DNA of 64,000 bases, from assembly GCF_000336385.2 (NCBI RefSeq), contig NZ_HG424536.1, positions 1 through 64,000 on the forward strand, written 5' to 3'. The position numbers were made by a program, and so were the translations under genes. The first letter of the stretch is position 1. Each line of letters begins with the position of its first letter. The notes under the pieces were generated by a model. The model saw only the letters and a program-made list of their open reading frames with translations, searched no databases and was not told the DNA's origin. Source of the DNA: Lysobacter antibioticus HS124 (lineage in GTDB: Bacteria; Pseudomonadota; Gammaproteobacteria; Xanthomonadales; Xanthomonadaceae). Shown here piece by piece: positions 53,151-62,427 of the stretch.

Positions 53151-54401
53151 ATGAACCTGTTCCGCAATCTGCTGTTCTGGATCGTGCTCGCGCTGGTCGG
53201 TGCGCTGGTCGCGCAACTGCTGGTGCAGGACCCGGGCGAAATCGTCGTCACCTACGGCGAGAACCGCTACCTCACCAACCTGCCCAAGGCGCTGCTGATG
53301 CTGGTCGGCGGCCTGCTCGCGCTGTGGCTGGTGTGGAAGGCGCTGAGCCTGCCGTTCGTGGCCATGCGCCGGCACCGCAAGAAGCAGGCGCGGGCGCGGC
53401 TGCTCGACGGCCTGGACGCCTTGCACCAGGGCCATTGGACGCGCGCCGAGAAGTCGCTGGGGCTGGCCGCGCGCAGCCCGGAAGTGCGCGCGATCGCCGA
53501 AGTCGGCGCCGCGCGCGCGGCCGCCGCGCGCGGCGATGCGGCGGCGAAGATGCAGCATCTGGACGCGCTCGCGGTCGATCATCCGATCGCGCGCGCGCTG
53601 ACCGTGGCCGAATTCGCGCTCGCCGAGCAACGCCCCGGCGACGCCCTCGCCGCGCTCGACGCGCCGGCCGCGCAACCCTTGCCGCCACGCGGCCTGGCCT
53701 TGCGCGCGCAGGCGCTGGCCGCGCTCGGCCGCGCCGGCGAGGCCTACGGCCTGCTCGGCGCGCTGCGCCAGCATGCGGTGTGGCCGCCGGAACAATTGAA
53801 CCGGCAGGAAGCGGCCTGGGCCGAAGCCGCATTGCGCGAAGCGGCCGACGCCAACGTGCTGGCCGATCATTGGGAGGCCCTGCCCAAGCCGCTCAAGACC
53901 GATCCGGCCGCCGTCGCCGCCTACGCCGAGCGCGCCGCCGCGCTGCGCTGGGAAGAGGCCGCCGCCAAGAGCGTGGAGCAGGCCCTGGAGGCGCGCTGGG
54001 ACGAATCGCTGGCGGCGCTGTACGGACGTCTGCCGATCGGCCGCCTGGAGGAACGCCGCGCCCACGCCGAGCGCTGGCTGGCCGCGCATCCGGGCAGCCC
54101 CGCCTTGCTGGTGACCCTGGCCCGGCTCGCCCGCGCCCAGGGCCAGTGGCCGCAGGCCGAAGCCTATCTGCACCGCGCCCTGGCCCAGGGCGCCAACGCC
54201 GAAGCCTGGGAGGAACTCGGCCACGGCTTCGCCCAGGCCGGCGACGAGAGCCGCGCCCGCCTGAGCTACGTCAACGCCCTGCGCGCCGCGCGCGGCGAAA
54301 CGGCCACCGAATTGCCCGGCCGCGACCTGCGCCAGAAGCTGTTCGACGAGGCGGTGGTCGAGGAGCGCGACGAGTTCGGCATGCCGCGGCTGCGCGGCTG
54401 A
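53151..54401 (+). CDS. hemY: HemY, TPR protein of heme biosynthesis operon
   Basis: A 416-residue inner-membrane protein: two N-terminal helices (about 5-25 and 40-62) flank a short DPGEIVVTYGENRYLTNL loop, then TPR-like helical repeats (about 80-390). This is the gammaproteobacterial HemY, unrelated to the Bacillus protoporphyrinogen oxidase of the same name. Its start is unusually well marked by TAAGGAGGTG, a full anti-Shine-Dalgarno match, six bases before the ATG. It ends the hemD-hemX-hemY operon and is followed by a terminator. Confidence 0.92.
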   Translation: MNLFRNLLFWIVLALVGALVAQLLVQDPGEIVVTYGENRYLTNLPKALLMLVGGLLALWLVWKALSLPFVAMRRHRKKQARARLLDGLDALHQGHWTRAEKSLGLAARSPEVRAIAEVGAARAAAARGDAAAKMQHLDALAVDHPIARALTVAEFALAEQRPGDALAALDAPAAQPLPPRGLALRAQALAALGRAGEAYGLLGALRQHAVWPPEQLNRQEAAWAEAALREAADANVLADHWEALPKPLKTDPAAVAAYAERAAALRWEEAAAKSVEQALEARWDESLAALYGRLPIGRLEERRAHAERWLAAHPGSPALLVTLARLARAQGQWPQAEAYLHRALAQGANAEAWEELGHGFAQAGDESRARLSYVNALRAARGETATELPGRDLRQKLFDEAVVEERDEFGMPRLRG

Positions 54402-54426
54402 GCGCGGCCGGTGCGCGCAGACACGA

Positions 54427-54457
54427 AAACGGCGCCGCAGGGCGCCGTTTCCGTTTT
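54427..54457 (+). terminator. Terminator after hemY, shared with the convergent hydrolase gene
   Basis: AAACGGCGCC and GGCGCCGTTT form a 10-bp stem with a GCAG loop, followed by CCGTTTT; on the other strand the stem is followed by TCGTGT. It suits both convergent genes, better for hemY. Confidence 0.8.
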
Positions 54458-54474
54458 GCGGGGCGCGCAGCGAA

Positions 54475-56052
54475 TCAGCGCAGCGGCACGCTCAGGATCG
54501 ACGGATTCGTCGCCGGCGAGCTGAAAGTCACGCTGCCGCCGAGCCGGCTGGCCGAGGCGTAGCGCGGGTCTTCGGTGTCGATCACCAGCACCAGCCGGCG
54601 CCCGGCTGGGATGTCCCAGCTGGTCGCTTCCAGGCGCAGGTCCAGGGTCTGGGCCACGCCCGGCGTCGCCCCGCGCAACGAGTACGGCTTGTGGCTCAGC
54701 AGCGAGCCGTTGCCGAGCAGATCGACGCTGTAGAGGTAGGCGAACAGGCTGAGCTCGGACTGGCTCGGGGTCACGGTGATGCGCAACTGCGGCATGCCGC
54801 TGAGCTGGCGCGGCAGCCAATGCGTCGGCGTCTCCCAGACCGCGGCGCCGGCGCGCGCGACCAGCGGAATCGAAGCCTGCGGCGCGACCTGCAGCGACTG
54901 CAGGAAGCCGCTGATCATGGCGATGCCGGAATCGGCGACGGTGGGCAGGCCGGTGAGGATGGAATGGCGCCAGCCGGTGCTCGGCGACGCGCTGAGATCG
55001 CCGGTCGGCGCGATCAGGCCGCTCGGCCGGGTCAGCGCGAACACGGTCGCGCCGCTCTGCACCGCGTTCCAGTCGGCGTAGCCGCGCCAGTCGCCGTCCT
55101 GCGATTTCAGCCGCACCCGCGGTTCGCGGTCGACGCCGTTGTCCCGCCCCTGCAAATGGCGATCGAACCAACGCCCGACCGCATCGTAGATTTCGTTCGG
55201 CAGGCCCAGCGCGCCGGGCGCCTCGACCGTGGCGTGGTCGCCGTGACTGAACAGCAACTGCTTGGGCCCGGTCAAACGGCCGTAGAAGTCGATGTACTGC
55301 CCCGGGGTGAACAGGCTGTCGTTATAGGCGTTGGCGAGCAGCACCGCGGTGCCGTTGCGGTTGAGCGCGGCGACGTCGGTGATCGGGCTGCGCTGCGGCA
55401 CCACCGGCAGCAGATCGGCGACAGCACCGTCGTAATCGCCGAAGGCGATCTTGGCGGTCGCGCCCGCCAGCTCCGGCCCCGGCCGACCGGTCAACGCGCC
55501 GGCCAGCACCAGCAGGCTGGTGCCCTGCTTGCTCACCGTGCGATTGGCGTACAGCGAAGCCTCCAGGTCGGCCCAGCCGCTCAGCGCGGCCACCGCCTTG
55601 ATCCGCGGGTCGCGTTCGGCGGCGAGCAGACTGATGCCGGCGCCGTAGGAAATGCCGCTGGCGCCGATCCGCTGCGGATGGGACGGGGTGTGCGCCAGCG
55701 CCCAGTCGATCACCGCGCTGACGTCCTCGACCGTGCCCGGCCCGGCGATGTCGATCAGTCCCTGCGAATCCCAGAACCCGCGCGAGGTGTAGCTGACCAC
55801 CACGTAGCCGCGGCTGGCCAGCAGGCCGCCGCGGCCGACGTATTCGAGGTTCGGCACCGCCCAGCTGGCCGGCATCACCAGCAGCGGGAACGGCCCCGGG
55901 CCCTGGTCCTTGGGCACCATCACGAAGGCGCCGAGCTCGGCGCCGTCCCAGCCGGGAATGCGCTGGTAAGCGCCGGTGAAACCGCCGGCCCAGGCCGGCG
56001 AAACCGCGACGCACAGAAACAGACACAACAGCCACGACCGGATTGCGCGCAT
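54475..56052 (-). CDS. Exported CocE/X-Pro-dipeptidyl-peptidase-like alpha/beta hydrolase
   Basis: A 525-residue secreted serine hydrolase: signal peptide about 1-22, alpha/beta-hydrolase core with nucleophile Ser135 in GISYG, DNA-inferred acid region near NAYNDSLFTPG and catalytic His in FSHGDHATV. A C-terminal beta-jelly-roll domain (about 330-525: PRLVLVIDTEDPRYA style strands) matches the CocE/PepX layout. Such enzymes cleave esters or Xaa-Pro peptides; the substrate is not determined. The start is the ATG that begins the signal peptide. Confidence 0.83.
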   Translation of the reverse strand: MRAIRSWLLCLFLCVAVSPAWAGGFTGAYQRIPGWDGAELGAFVMVPKDQGPGPFPLLVMPASWAVPNLEYVGRGGLLASRGYVVVSYTSRGFWDSQGLIDIAGPGTVEDVSAVIDWALAHTPSHPQRIGASGISYGAGISLLAAERDPRIKAVAALSGWADLEASLYANRTVSKQGTSLLVLAGALTGRPGPELAGATAKIAFGDYDGAVADLLPVVPQRSPITDVAALNRNGTAVLLANAYNDSLFTPGQYIDFYGRLTGPKQLLFSHGDHATVEAPGALGLPNEIYDAVGRWFDRHLQGRDNGVDREPRVRLKSQDGDWRGYADWNAVQSGATVFALTRPSGLIAPTGDLSASPSTGWRHSILTGLPTVADSGIAMISGFLQSLQVAPQASIPLVARAGAAVWETPTHWLPRQLSGMPQLRITVTPSQSELSLFAYLYSVDLLGNGSLLSHKPYSLRGATPGVAQTLDLRLEATSWDIPAGRRLVLVIDTEDPRYASASRLGGSVTFSSPATNPSILSVPLR

Positions 56053-56439
56053 GAGATCGTCCCCTCCCAAGGACCGTCCAGCACGAATGGATACGTTTGC
56101 GTATGGTGTGTTGCGGGACGACCGTACCATCGCGCATGGAGGCGCTACAACGGCTGTGAACCCGACTTTCGTGAACCCGCGCGATCCGGGTCACGGAACC
56201 CGCAACGGGATCGCCGCGAACCGCGCGCATTCCGGCAACGCCCGGATGGCGCGCGCCGGCGGACGGGGCAGCGCGCATGCGCGGCGCGGAAACCGCACGC
56301 AGCGGGCAAGGGCGCTGGAAAACGCGCCGGCGCGAACGCGGCATCGCTCGCCGCCGTGTTCGCACGGCGTCAGGCACGATCGCGACGCCATGATCGCGAG
56401 GCCGGCGCCGGATCGCGGGCCTGGCGCCCGCGCCGGGGC
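56053..56439. other. Intergenic region upstream of the CocE-like hydrolase
   Basis: No gene is supported in 387 bp. A small inverted repeat ATACGTTTGCGTAT (56091-56104) sits about 40 bp ahead of the hydrolase start and could be an operator. GTGAACCCG occurs twice at about 56156-56180. The remainder is GC-rich with ATGs in several frames but no coding pattern. Confidence 0.35.
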
Positions 56440-57162
56440 TCAGAAATGGACGATCGCGCCGTCGTCGTCGAGGCGGGCGTTGCGCGTGTCGCGCGCCTGG
56501 ACCAGTTGCAACTGCGCCGCGACGATCTGGCCGAGGTAGTCGCGGGTTTCGGCGTCTTCGATCCGCTGCAGGGCCGGATCGGCGCGCACGGCGAGAAAGC
56601 TCGCGCGCGCTTCGTCGAAGCGACCCAGCCGCCGCTGCAGTTCGCCGACCACCAACCGCGCATGCACCCCCTCCTCGCTGCCGGCCTGACGCTGCGCGCG
56701 CTGTCGCCAGGCCTGCAAGGCTTGCTCGGCATAGCGCGGATAGCGTTCGGCATCGGCTTCCCAGGTCGCCTGCAACCAGACGTTGGCGGCGGCGTCGGGG
56801 CTGGCGCCGGCGAACGCCATTTGCCGCGCGAGCCGGTAGTACGGCGTCTCGTTGGCGATCCAGCCGCGGTACTCCTCGGAGGCGACGAAGGCGCGCAGCC
56901 TGGTCAGTTCCTCGGCGCTGTATTCGCGTTGCTCGACCACGATGAAGCCGTTGCCCGGGCAGGCCGGCAGCGGCGCCGGCGCGGCGATCGGACCGAACGG
57001 GCGGGTGTCGAAGTAGCGCCCGAACGACGTGCCCGAGCTCATCACCCGGGCGGTGAAGGACTTGCCGTCGATCGGGCAGACCAGGGTCTGGTCGGCGAAG
57101 GTCAGGGCCTGCGCCGGCGAGGCGGCCAGGATCAACAGCAACAGGGCGAACGGACGGGACAT
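56440..57162 (-). CDS. Exported DUF2225-like protein
   Basis: A 240-residue protein with a signal peptide (about 1-19). The N-terminal part has two spaced cysteine motifs, LVCPIDGKSFTARVMSSGTS and LPACPGNGFIVVE, like the zinc-finger-like start of DUF2225 proteins. The C-terminal part is helical and TPR-like (about 110-230). The function is unknown. The ATG beginning MSRPFALLL is chosen because the signal peptide starts there. It is divergent from the sulfatase gene, with 206 bp between. Confidence 0.7.
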   Translation of the reverse strand: MSRPFALLLLILAASPAQALTFADQTLVCPIDGKSFTARVMSSGTSFGRYFDTRPFGPIAAPAPLPACPGNGFIVVEQREYSAEELTRLRAFVASEEYRGWIANETPYYRLARQMAFAGASPDAAANVWLQATWEADAERYPRYAEQALQAWRQRAQRQAGSEEGVHARLVVGELQRRLGRFDEARASFLAVRADPALQRIEDAETRDYLGQIVAAQLQLVQARDTRNARLDDDGAIVHF

Positions 57163-57368
57163 GACGACTCCTTGTCGTGCGGGGGACGTGTCAGAGAACG
57201 CGCGAGAGGGCGAGCCGGGGTCGTGCGACGACCGGCACCGCAGCGGACGCCGCGGCGGCTCGCCCGGCCGTGACGGCACGCACATATTGCCCCCCGTCCC
57301 GGCCCGGCGGCGACCCGTCGGCGCGGGGCGTTGCGTTTGATCCCACATTCCCCGACACGGCGCCCCTC

Positions 57369-58823
57369 ATGGCCCTGAGCGATCTGTTCCGCTACGGCGC
57401 ACAGCCGAACCTGCTGCTGATCATCACCGACCAGGAACGCAGCCTGGCGCAGTGGCCCGAACCCTACCGGGCCAAGCTCGGCGCCCGGCTCAAGGCGATG
57501 CGGCGCCTGGCCGGGCATGGCCTGAGCTTCGATCGCGCCTACACCGGCGCCTGCATGTGCACGCCCAGCCGGGCGACCTTCCTGACCAGCCAGTACCCCG
57601 CGGTCACCGGCTGCACCACCACCGGCGCCGATTCGCTGCCGCTGCCCGACGTGCTGCCCAACCTGGCCACCGTCGCGCAAGCCGCCGGCTACGGCTGCTA
57701 TTGGATCGGCAAATGGCATCTGCTCGGCGGCAACGAGCCCGGCAGCAGCCCGAACGACCTGAGCCGCTGGGGCTTTTCCGACTGGGACCCGAACGATGCC
57801 GGGCTGAGCCTGGGCCCGACCTATCTGGGCGGCGGCACCCTGGCCACGGCGCCGCCGTCGCCCGGCGCGCCGAACCAGAACGATCAGCGCTATCTGGCCG
57901 ACGCGCTCAAGTTCCTCGCCGCGCCGCCGCCGTCGCCCTATTGCCTGGTGGTATCGCTGGTCAATCCGCACGACTCGCATCTGGGCTTCCTCGACCTGGC
58001 CGCGACCTACTACGACGCCACGGTGTACGGCGCCAGCGGTGCGTCGGTGCCGGCCAACGCCGGCGAAGACCTCGCCGGCAAACCGCGCGCGCAGGCCAGT
58101 TACGCCTGGAGCGCGATGGCCGCAACCGGGGCGCAGCAGCAGGACTTCGTCGATTTCTACGCTTATCTGCTCGAGTACGTGGATTCGCAGATCCTGCAGC
58201 TGCTGGACGCGATGAGCCGCGAGCAGATCGACAACACCCTGATCGTGCGCTTCGCCGATCACGGCGAACTCGGGCTCTCGCACGGGGTGGTGGAGAAATT
58301 CGTCAACGCTTACGACGAGGCACTGCACGTGCCGCTGCTGTTCTCCAATCCGATCGCCTGGCCGCGACCGCAGCGCAGCCAGTGCCTGGCCAGTTCGGTC
58401 GACCTGCTGCCGACCCTGGCGTCCCTGCTCGGCGTCGCCGACCAGTTTCCCGACCTGGTCGGTCGCGACCTGAGCCCGGCGCTGGCCGATCCCGAGGCTT
58501 CGGTGCAGGACGAGGTGCATTTCACCTACGACGATATCGGCGGCGCCGGGCCGAGCACGATCCGCGCGATCCGCAGCGAACAATGGACCTATGCGGTCTA
58601 CCTGCCGCCGGAGGACCAGCCGGACCAGGGCGGCGACTGGGAGTTGTACGACCATCGCACCGACCCCCAGCAGGACCGCAACCTGGCCGGCGACCCGGCG
58701 TACCGGGACCAGCAATTGCTGCTGGAGCGGGCGCTGGTGGCGCAAATGCAGGCCAAGGGCACGCTGCCGACGAACTGGCCGCCGGCCTACGTGCCCGGCC
58801 GCAGCCGCGGCGGGCCGGCGTAG
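57369..58823 (+). CDS. Sulfatase of the Cys-type (formylglycine-dependent)
   Basis: A 484-residue alkaline-phosphatase-superfamily sulfatase. The metal-binding start NLLLIITDQER and the active-site motif CTPSR with Cys64 (CxPSR, to be converted to formylglycine) are present, followed by YWIGKWHLLGG and the second metal site RFADHGELGLSHG. There is no signal peptide, so a cytosolic enzyme is expected, acting on an imported sulfate ester. The formylglycine-generating enzyme is not in the window. The true substrate is unknown. Confidence 0.88.
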   Translation: MALSDLFRYGAQPNLLLIITDQERSLAQWPEPYRAKLGARLKAMRRLAGHGLSFDRAYTGACMCTPSRATFLTSQYPAVTGCTTTGADSLPLPDVLPNLATVAQAAGYGCYWIGKWHLLGGNEPGSSPNDLSRWGFSDWDPNDAGLSLGPTYLGGGTLATAPPSPGAPNQNDQRYLADALKFLAAPPPSPYCLVVSLVNPHDSHLGFLDLAATYYDATVYGASGASVPANAGEDLAGKPRAQASYAWSAMAATGAQQQDFVDFYAYLLEYVDSQILQLLDAMSREQIDNTLIVRFADHGELGLSHGVVEKFVNAYDEALHVPLLFSNPIAWPRPQRSQCLASSVDLLPTLASLLGVADQFPDLVGRDLSPALADPEASVQDEVHFTYDDIGGAGPSTIRAIRSEQWTYAVYLPPEDQPDQGGDWELYDHRTDPQQDRNLAGDPAYRDQQLLLERALVAQMQAKGTLPTNWPPAYVPGRSRGGPA

Positions 58824-59112
58824 CGCGTCGCCGAGGCGACCGCCTGCAGGAACCGCGTGAGCCGCGACCAAGGGACGCGCAGAAAACCCCTGAGCCTTCG
58901 TCATCGAGCGAAGCCAAACCCCACCTGTAGGAGCGGCGTGAGCCGCGACAACCGCAGCGAGGTGCGCAAGCGTCGCCCGCCGAAGCACGGATATGCGGCG
59001 CTTCGCCGTTCGCATGCAGGTCAACGGCTTTGGCCCCTGCGTGGTATTGCACCGCTTCGGCGGTCGCGGCTCACGCCGCTCCTACAGGGGGCGGGGCCAT
59101 CGCGACGGAATA
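58824..59112. repeat. REPIN-like element, copy A
   Basis: A 25-base REP unit beginning CTGTAGGAGCGGCGTGAGCC (58925-58949) is matched by its exact inverse at 59063-59087, bracketing about 110 bp. A degenerate third unit (CTGCAGGAACCGCGTGAGCC) lies at 58844-58868, followed by GGGACGCGCAGAAAACCC (58872-58889), a flank that also precedes copy B. No coding sequence is supported. Confidence 0.8.
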
Positions 59113-59116
59113 CGAA

Positions 59117-59140
59117 AACGCCCCGCGATGGCGGGGCGTT
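59117..59140 (-). terminator. Terminator of the fadI gene
   Basis: AACGCCCCGC and GCGGGGCGTT form a 10-bp stem with a GATG loop; on the minus strand the stem continues into TTTCGTATTCC. Confidence 0.7.
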
Positions 59141-59176
59141 CCGTGACGATCCGGGGCGAAGCTCGGGGCGAAGCGC

Positions 59177-60454
59177 TCAACGCTCCAGGATCGCCACCAC
59201 GCCCATGCCGCCGGCGGTGCAGATCGAGATCAGACAGCGGCCGCCGCCGCGCTGCTTCAGTTCCTTGGCCGCGGTGGCGACGATGCGCGCGCCGGTCGCG
59301 GCGAAGGGATGGCCGGCCGCCAGCGAGGAACCGTTGGGATTGATCTTGGCCGGGTCGATCTTGCCCAACGGCGCGTCCAGGCCGAGGCGGTTCTTGCAGT
59401 ACTCCTCGCTCTCCCAGGCGCGCAGCGTGCACAGCACCTGCGCGGCGAAGGCCTCGTGGATCTCGTAGATGTCGAAGTCCTGCAGGCTCAAACCGTTGCG
59501 CTTGAGCATCTCCGGCACGGCCACGGTCGGCGCCATCAGCAGGCCTTCGCCGTGGACGAAATCGACCGCCGACACCTGCGCGTCGCGCAGGTAGCACAGC
59601 ACCTCGTGGCCGTGGGCCTGGGCCCATTCCTCCGAGGCCAGCAGGCAGGCCGCGGCGCCGTCGGTCAGCGGGGTCGAGTTGGCCGCGGTCAGGGTGCCGC
59701 GGCCGGAGGTCTTGTCGAACGCCGGTTTCAGCGTGGCCAGCTTTTCCAGCGAGCTGTCCGGACGCAGGATGTTGTCGCGCGAGACACCGCGGAAGCTCAC
59801 CACCAGGTCGTCGAAGAAGCCGCGCTCATACGCCGCGGCCAGCTTCTGGTGCGAGGACAGCGCCCACTCGTCCTGCGAGTCGCGCGAGATGTTCCACTGC
59901 TTGGCCATGTCCTCGCAGTGATCGCCCATGCTCTTGCCGGTGCGCGGCTCGGCGACGCCGGGGAACTCGGGCTTGAGCTCGCGCAGGTGGAAGCCCTTGA
60001 ACGCGGCCAGCTTGTCCTTGGTGGTCTTGGCCCGCGCCGCTTCGAGCAGGCGCCGGCGCAACTGCTTGCCGTACACGATCGGCACGTCGGAGGTGGTGTC
60101 CGAGCCGCCGCCGATGCCGGCCTCGATCTGGCCCACCGCGATCTTGTTGGCGATGGTGATGATCGAATCCAGCGAAGTGCCGCAGGCGCGTTGCAGGGTG
60201 ATGCCCGGGGTCAGCGGCGACAGCCCGGAGGACAGCGCGGCCTCGCGGCCGAGGTTCCAGTCGTTGCTGTGCTTGATCACCGCGCCCATCGCGACTTCGC
60301 CGAGCTGCTGCCCGTGCAGGCCGAATTTCTCGACCAGCGCGCCGAGGGTGCGGACCGACATGCCCAGATTGCCCACGTCCGCATAGGCCGTGTTCTGGCG
60401 GCAGAACGGAATACGCACGCCACCGAGCACGGCGACGGGACGGTTTGGACGCAT
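59177..60454 (-). CDS. fadI: Acetyl-CoA C-acyltransferase (FadI-type thiolase)
   Basis: A 425-residue degradative thiolase that splits 3-ketoacyl-CoA with CoA in fatty-acid beta-oxidation. Active-site residues are Cys91 (QRACGTSLDS), the histidine of AAGHPFAATGARIV and the second cysteine in CTAGGMGV. Length and the FHLRELKPEFPGVAEPRTGKSMGDHCEDMA insertion (family pattern, shown in the conserved order) fit FadI rather than FadA. The ATG at 60454 is preceded by GAGG at seven bases; a GTG two codons upstream is less likely. A fadJ partner is not in the window. Confidence 0.9.
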   Translation of the reverse strand: MRPNRPVAVLGGVRIPFCRQNTAYADVGNLGMSVRTLGALVEKFGLHGQQLGEVAMGAVIKHSNDWNLGREAALSSGLSPLTPGITLQRACGTSLDSIITIANKIAVGQIEAGIGGGSDTTSDVPIVYGKQLRRRLLEAARAKTTKDKLAAFKGFHLRELKPEFPGVAEPRTGKSMGDHCEDMAKQWNISRDSQDEWALSSHQKLAAAYERGFFDDLVVSFRGVSRDNILRPDSSLEKLATLKPAFDKTSGRGTLTAANSTPLTDGAAACLLASEEWAQAHGHEVLCYLRDAQVSAVDFVHGEGLLMAPTVAVPEMLKRNGLSLQDFDIYEIHEAFAAQVLCTLRAWESEEYCKNRLGLDAPLGKIDPAKINPNGSSLAAGHPFAATGARIVATAAKELKQRGGGRCLISICTAGGMGVVAILER

Positions 60455-60568
60455 CGGCACACCTCGCGGGGGGATTCGGGACGGCCCGCCATGGCGGAGC
60501 GGGCATAATGGGGCTCAGTGTAGCGCCGCACACGCGCTCTACCAAACGCCAGCGTATCCTCGGTGACC

Positions 60569-61489
60569 ATGAGCCCTGCCAGCCCCTCCGCCAGCGGTCG
60601 ATCCGCGCCCCTGCACGTCCTCGGCGCCCTCGCCCTGGAGCTCCGCGGCGATGCCACGGTCGACCGCGCCGCGCTGCCGCGCCAGGACGCCGGCGCCCTG
60701 GCGGAAAAGATCGCCCGCGACCTGGCCGGCTTCGCCGCCGACAGCGCCGGGCTGGACCTGATCACCGTCGGCGCCCATTACGACCCGGTTGAATTGCTGC
60801 GCCCGGGTTGGCCGCTGCACCGCGAGCTCGACCAATTGGCCGCCAACGCGCCGCGCGAGCGCCACGCCGAAACGCCGGCCGGCCGGGTCATCGCCTTCGG
60901 CGCCCACGACGCGCAACTGCCGGGCGCGCTGACGCCCTCGCCCGACTATGCCGGCGGCCCGCTGCGGCTGGTGCCGTTCTTGCTCGGCGGCGACGCCGCC
61001 ACCGTGGCCCGGGTCGGCGATCTGCTCGAATCCAACCTGCTCGAAAACGGCATGGCCGGCGCCGATACCGCCCTGGCCGCGCAGGCCGCATTCGGCCTGC
61101 AGGTCGAGCATGCGCGCTACCTGACCGTGCACGACCTCGCCGCGATGATGGCGATGCAGTACGAACACGCCGGCCTGGGCGCGCTGTGGCCGTTGCTGGA
61201 AACCGCCCTGCTCCAACCCGAGGGCGAGGAATGGCTGGACGCGCCGCCGGAGCCGCTGGTGCATTACAGCGAAGGCGAGGCCCGCATCGCTCTGTTCTCG
61301 CCGGCCGCCTGGCACGCCCGCTACGCGCCGGGGGCGCCGTGCAATACCGAGGAATGCCGGCAGACACTCAACCGCCGTTACCAGCATTTCGAAGCGCGCC
61401 TGCGCCAGATCTCGGCCGTGCTCGGCGCCCACGCCGTACCGGTCACCTTCGTCCACTGCGACGGCCCGGCCGAGCGCGAAGCGCTGTAA
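60569..61489 (+). CDS. Conserved-looking cytosolic protein of unknown function
   Basis: A 306-residue acidic, soluble protein that I do not recognise. Features are LDLITVGAHYDPVELLRPGW, a GGPLRLVPFLLGGD segment, a strongly helical middle (LESNLLENGMAGADTALAAQ) and a C-terminal CNTEECRQTLNRRYQHFEAR. The single His/Asp-rich motif AHYDPVELL could be metal-linked, but that is guesswork. There is no signal peptide or membrane helix. It is divergent from fadI with 114 bp between starts; a GTG six bases before the ATG is an alternative start. Confidence 0.65.
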   Translation: MSPASPSASGRSAPLHVLGALALELRGDATVDRAALPRQDAGALAEKIARDLAGFAADSAGLDLITVGAHYDPVELLRPGWPLHRELDQLAANAPRERHAETPAGRVIAFGAHDAQLPGALTPSPDYAGGPLRLVPFLLGGDAATVARVGDLLESNLLENGMAGADTALAAQAAFGLQVEHARYLTVHDLAAMMAMQYEHAGLGALWPLLETALLQPEGEEWLDAPPEPLVHYSEGEARIALFSPAAWHARYAPGAPCNTEECRQTLNRRYQHFEARLRQISAVLGAHAVPVTFVHCDGPAEREAL

Positions 61490-61495
61490 GGTCAC

Positions 61496-61742
61496 GGGAC
61501 GCGCAGAAAGCCCAAGGCCGTCGCCTCAGATCGAAGCCACGCGCCCGCCGCCTGTAGGAGCGGCGTAAGCCGCGACCGCCGCAACGGCGCGCGTGAGCGC
61601 CGCAACCGAAGCCCGGACCCGCGGCGGTTTTGTTCGCTACGCCATGGAGCGCCGGTCTTCGGCAGCATGCGTGGCATCGCGCCGCTTCGGTTGTCGCGGC
61701 TTACGCCGCTCCTACAGGAAGCGCCGCCGCACCGGCGATCGC
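61496..61742. repeat. REPIN-like element, copy B
   Basis: The REP unit beginning CTGTAGGAGCGGCGTAAGCC (61552-61576) and its exact inverse (61693-61717) bracket about 116 bp. The flank GGGACGCGCAGAAAGCCC (61496-61513) is nearly identical to that of copy A, and GCCGCTTCGG precedes the right unit in both, so copies A and B are one mobile family with longer shared sequence than the REP units alone. Confidence 0.82.
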
Positions 61743-62225
61743 TCAGGTGCCCTGCTCGTAGATGTCGTAGCCCGCGTCGTCCATGCCCATCGCCCGGTAG
61801 GTGCGCTGCGCCGCGGCATTGCCGCGTTCGACGTACAGGCGCAGGCCGACCACGCCGGGCGTCGCCCGGGCCAGGGCCGCGACGTGGCTGTGCAGGGCCT
61901 GGTACACGCCCTGACGACGATGCTCGGCGGCCACGTACACGCTCTGGATCCACCACCAGTCGCCGTTGCGCCAGTCGCTCCACTCGCGGGTCAGCATCAA
62001 GGTGCCCGCAGGCACCGCGATGGTCTCGTGGCCGGCGACTTCGGCCTCGCGCATGGCGACGAAGTAGCGCGCCTTGGCCGGATCGGCCAGGCCGGCGCCC
62101 ACGCCGGCCTGCACGGTCGGCGGGTCGAGCCGCTTGTGCTCGGTCTCCCAGGCCATCGCGACCATCCAGTCGGCGATCAGGTCGCGGTCGGCGGCGACGG
62201 CGTCGCGAATGCGCAATCGGCTCAT
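61743..62225 (-). CDS. GNAT-family N-acetyltransferase
   Basis: A 160-residue acetyltransferase of the GNAT fold. The acetyl-CoA pyrophosphate loop is EHRRQGVYQALHSHV (R/QxxGxG/A variant) and the C-terminal signature is RLYVERGNAAAQRTYRAMGM. The substrate is unknown. The ATG beginning MSRLRIRDAV is chosen because the GNAT first strand starts there; the frame runs 21 residues further upstream. The REPIN-like copy B abuts the stop codon. Confidence 0.85.
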   Translation of the reverse strand: MSRLRIRDAVAADRDLIADWMVAMAWETEHKRLDPPTVQAGVGAGLADPAKARYFVAMREAEVAGHETIAVPAGTLMLTREWSDWRNGDWWWIQSVYVAAEHRRQGVYQALHSHVAALARATPGVVGLRLYVERGNAAAQRTYRAMGMDDAGYDIYEQGT

Positions 62226-62427
62226 GGCGGCGTACTCAACATAGCGGGCTAAGGCGGCGGGCTCAGAACAACGTGCTCGGAACAGCATGCCCAGACGGCG
62301 AGCTCAGAACAACGCGCCGAAGACGGCGCGGCTCAGCTCGGCATGGCCGATGACGACGCAGCGCACGACAGCCGGTCGCTTCGACCGCCCGGCGCGCGCG
62401 GCGCGAATGCCGCGCGCAGTCGCCGGC

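Noticed and set aside
62240-62350. Short repeat CTCAGAACAACG seen twice upstream of the GNAT gene as a possible mobile element end.
   Set aside because: The similarity covers only about 12 bases plus flanking GC-rich sequence, with no inverted ends or target duplication.
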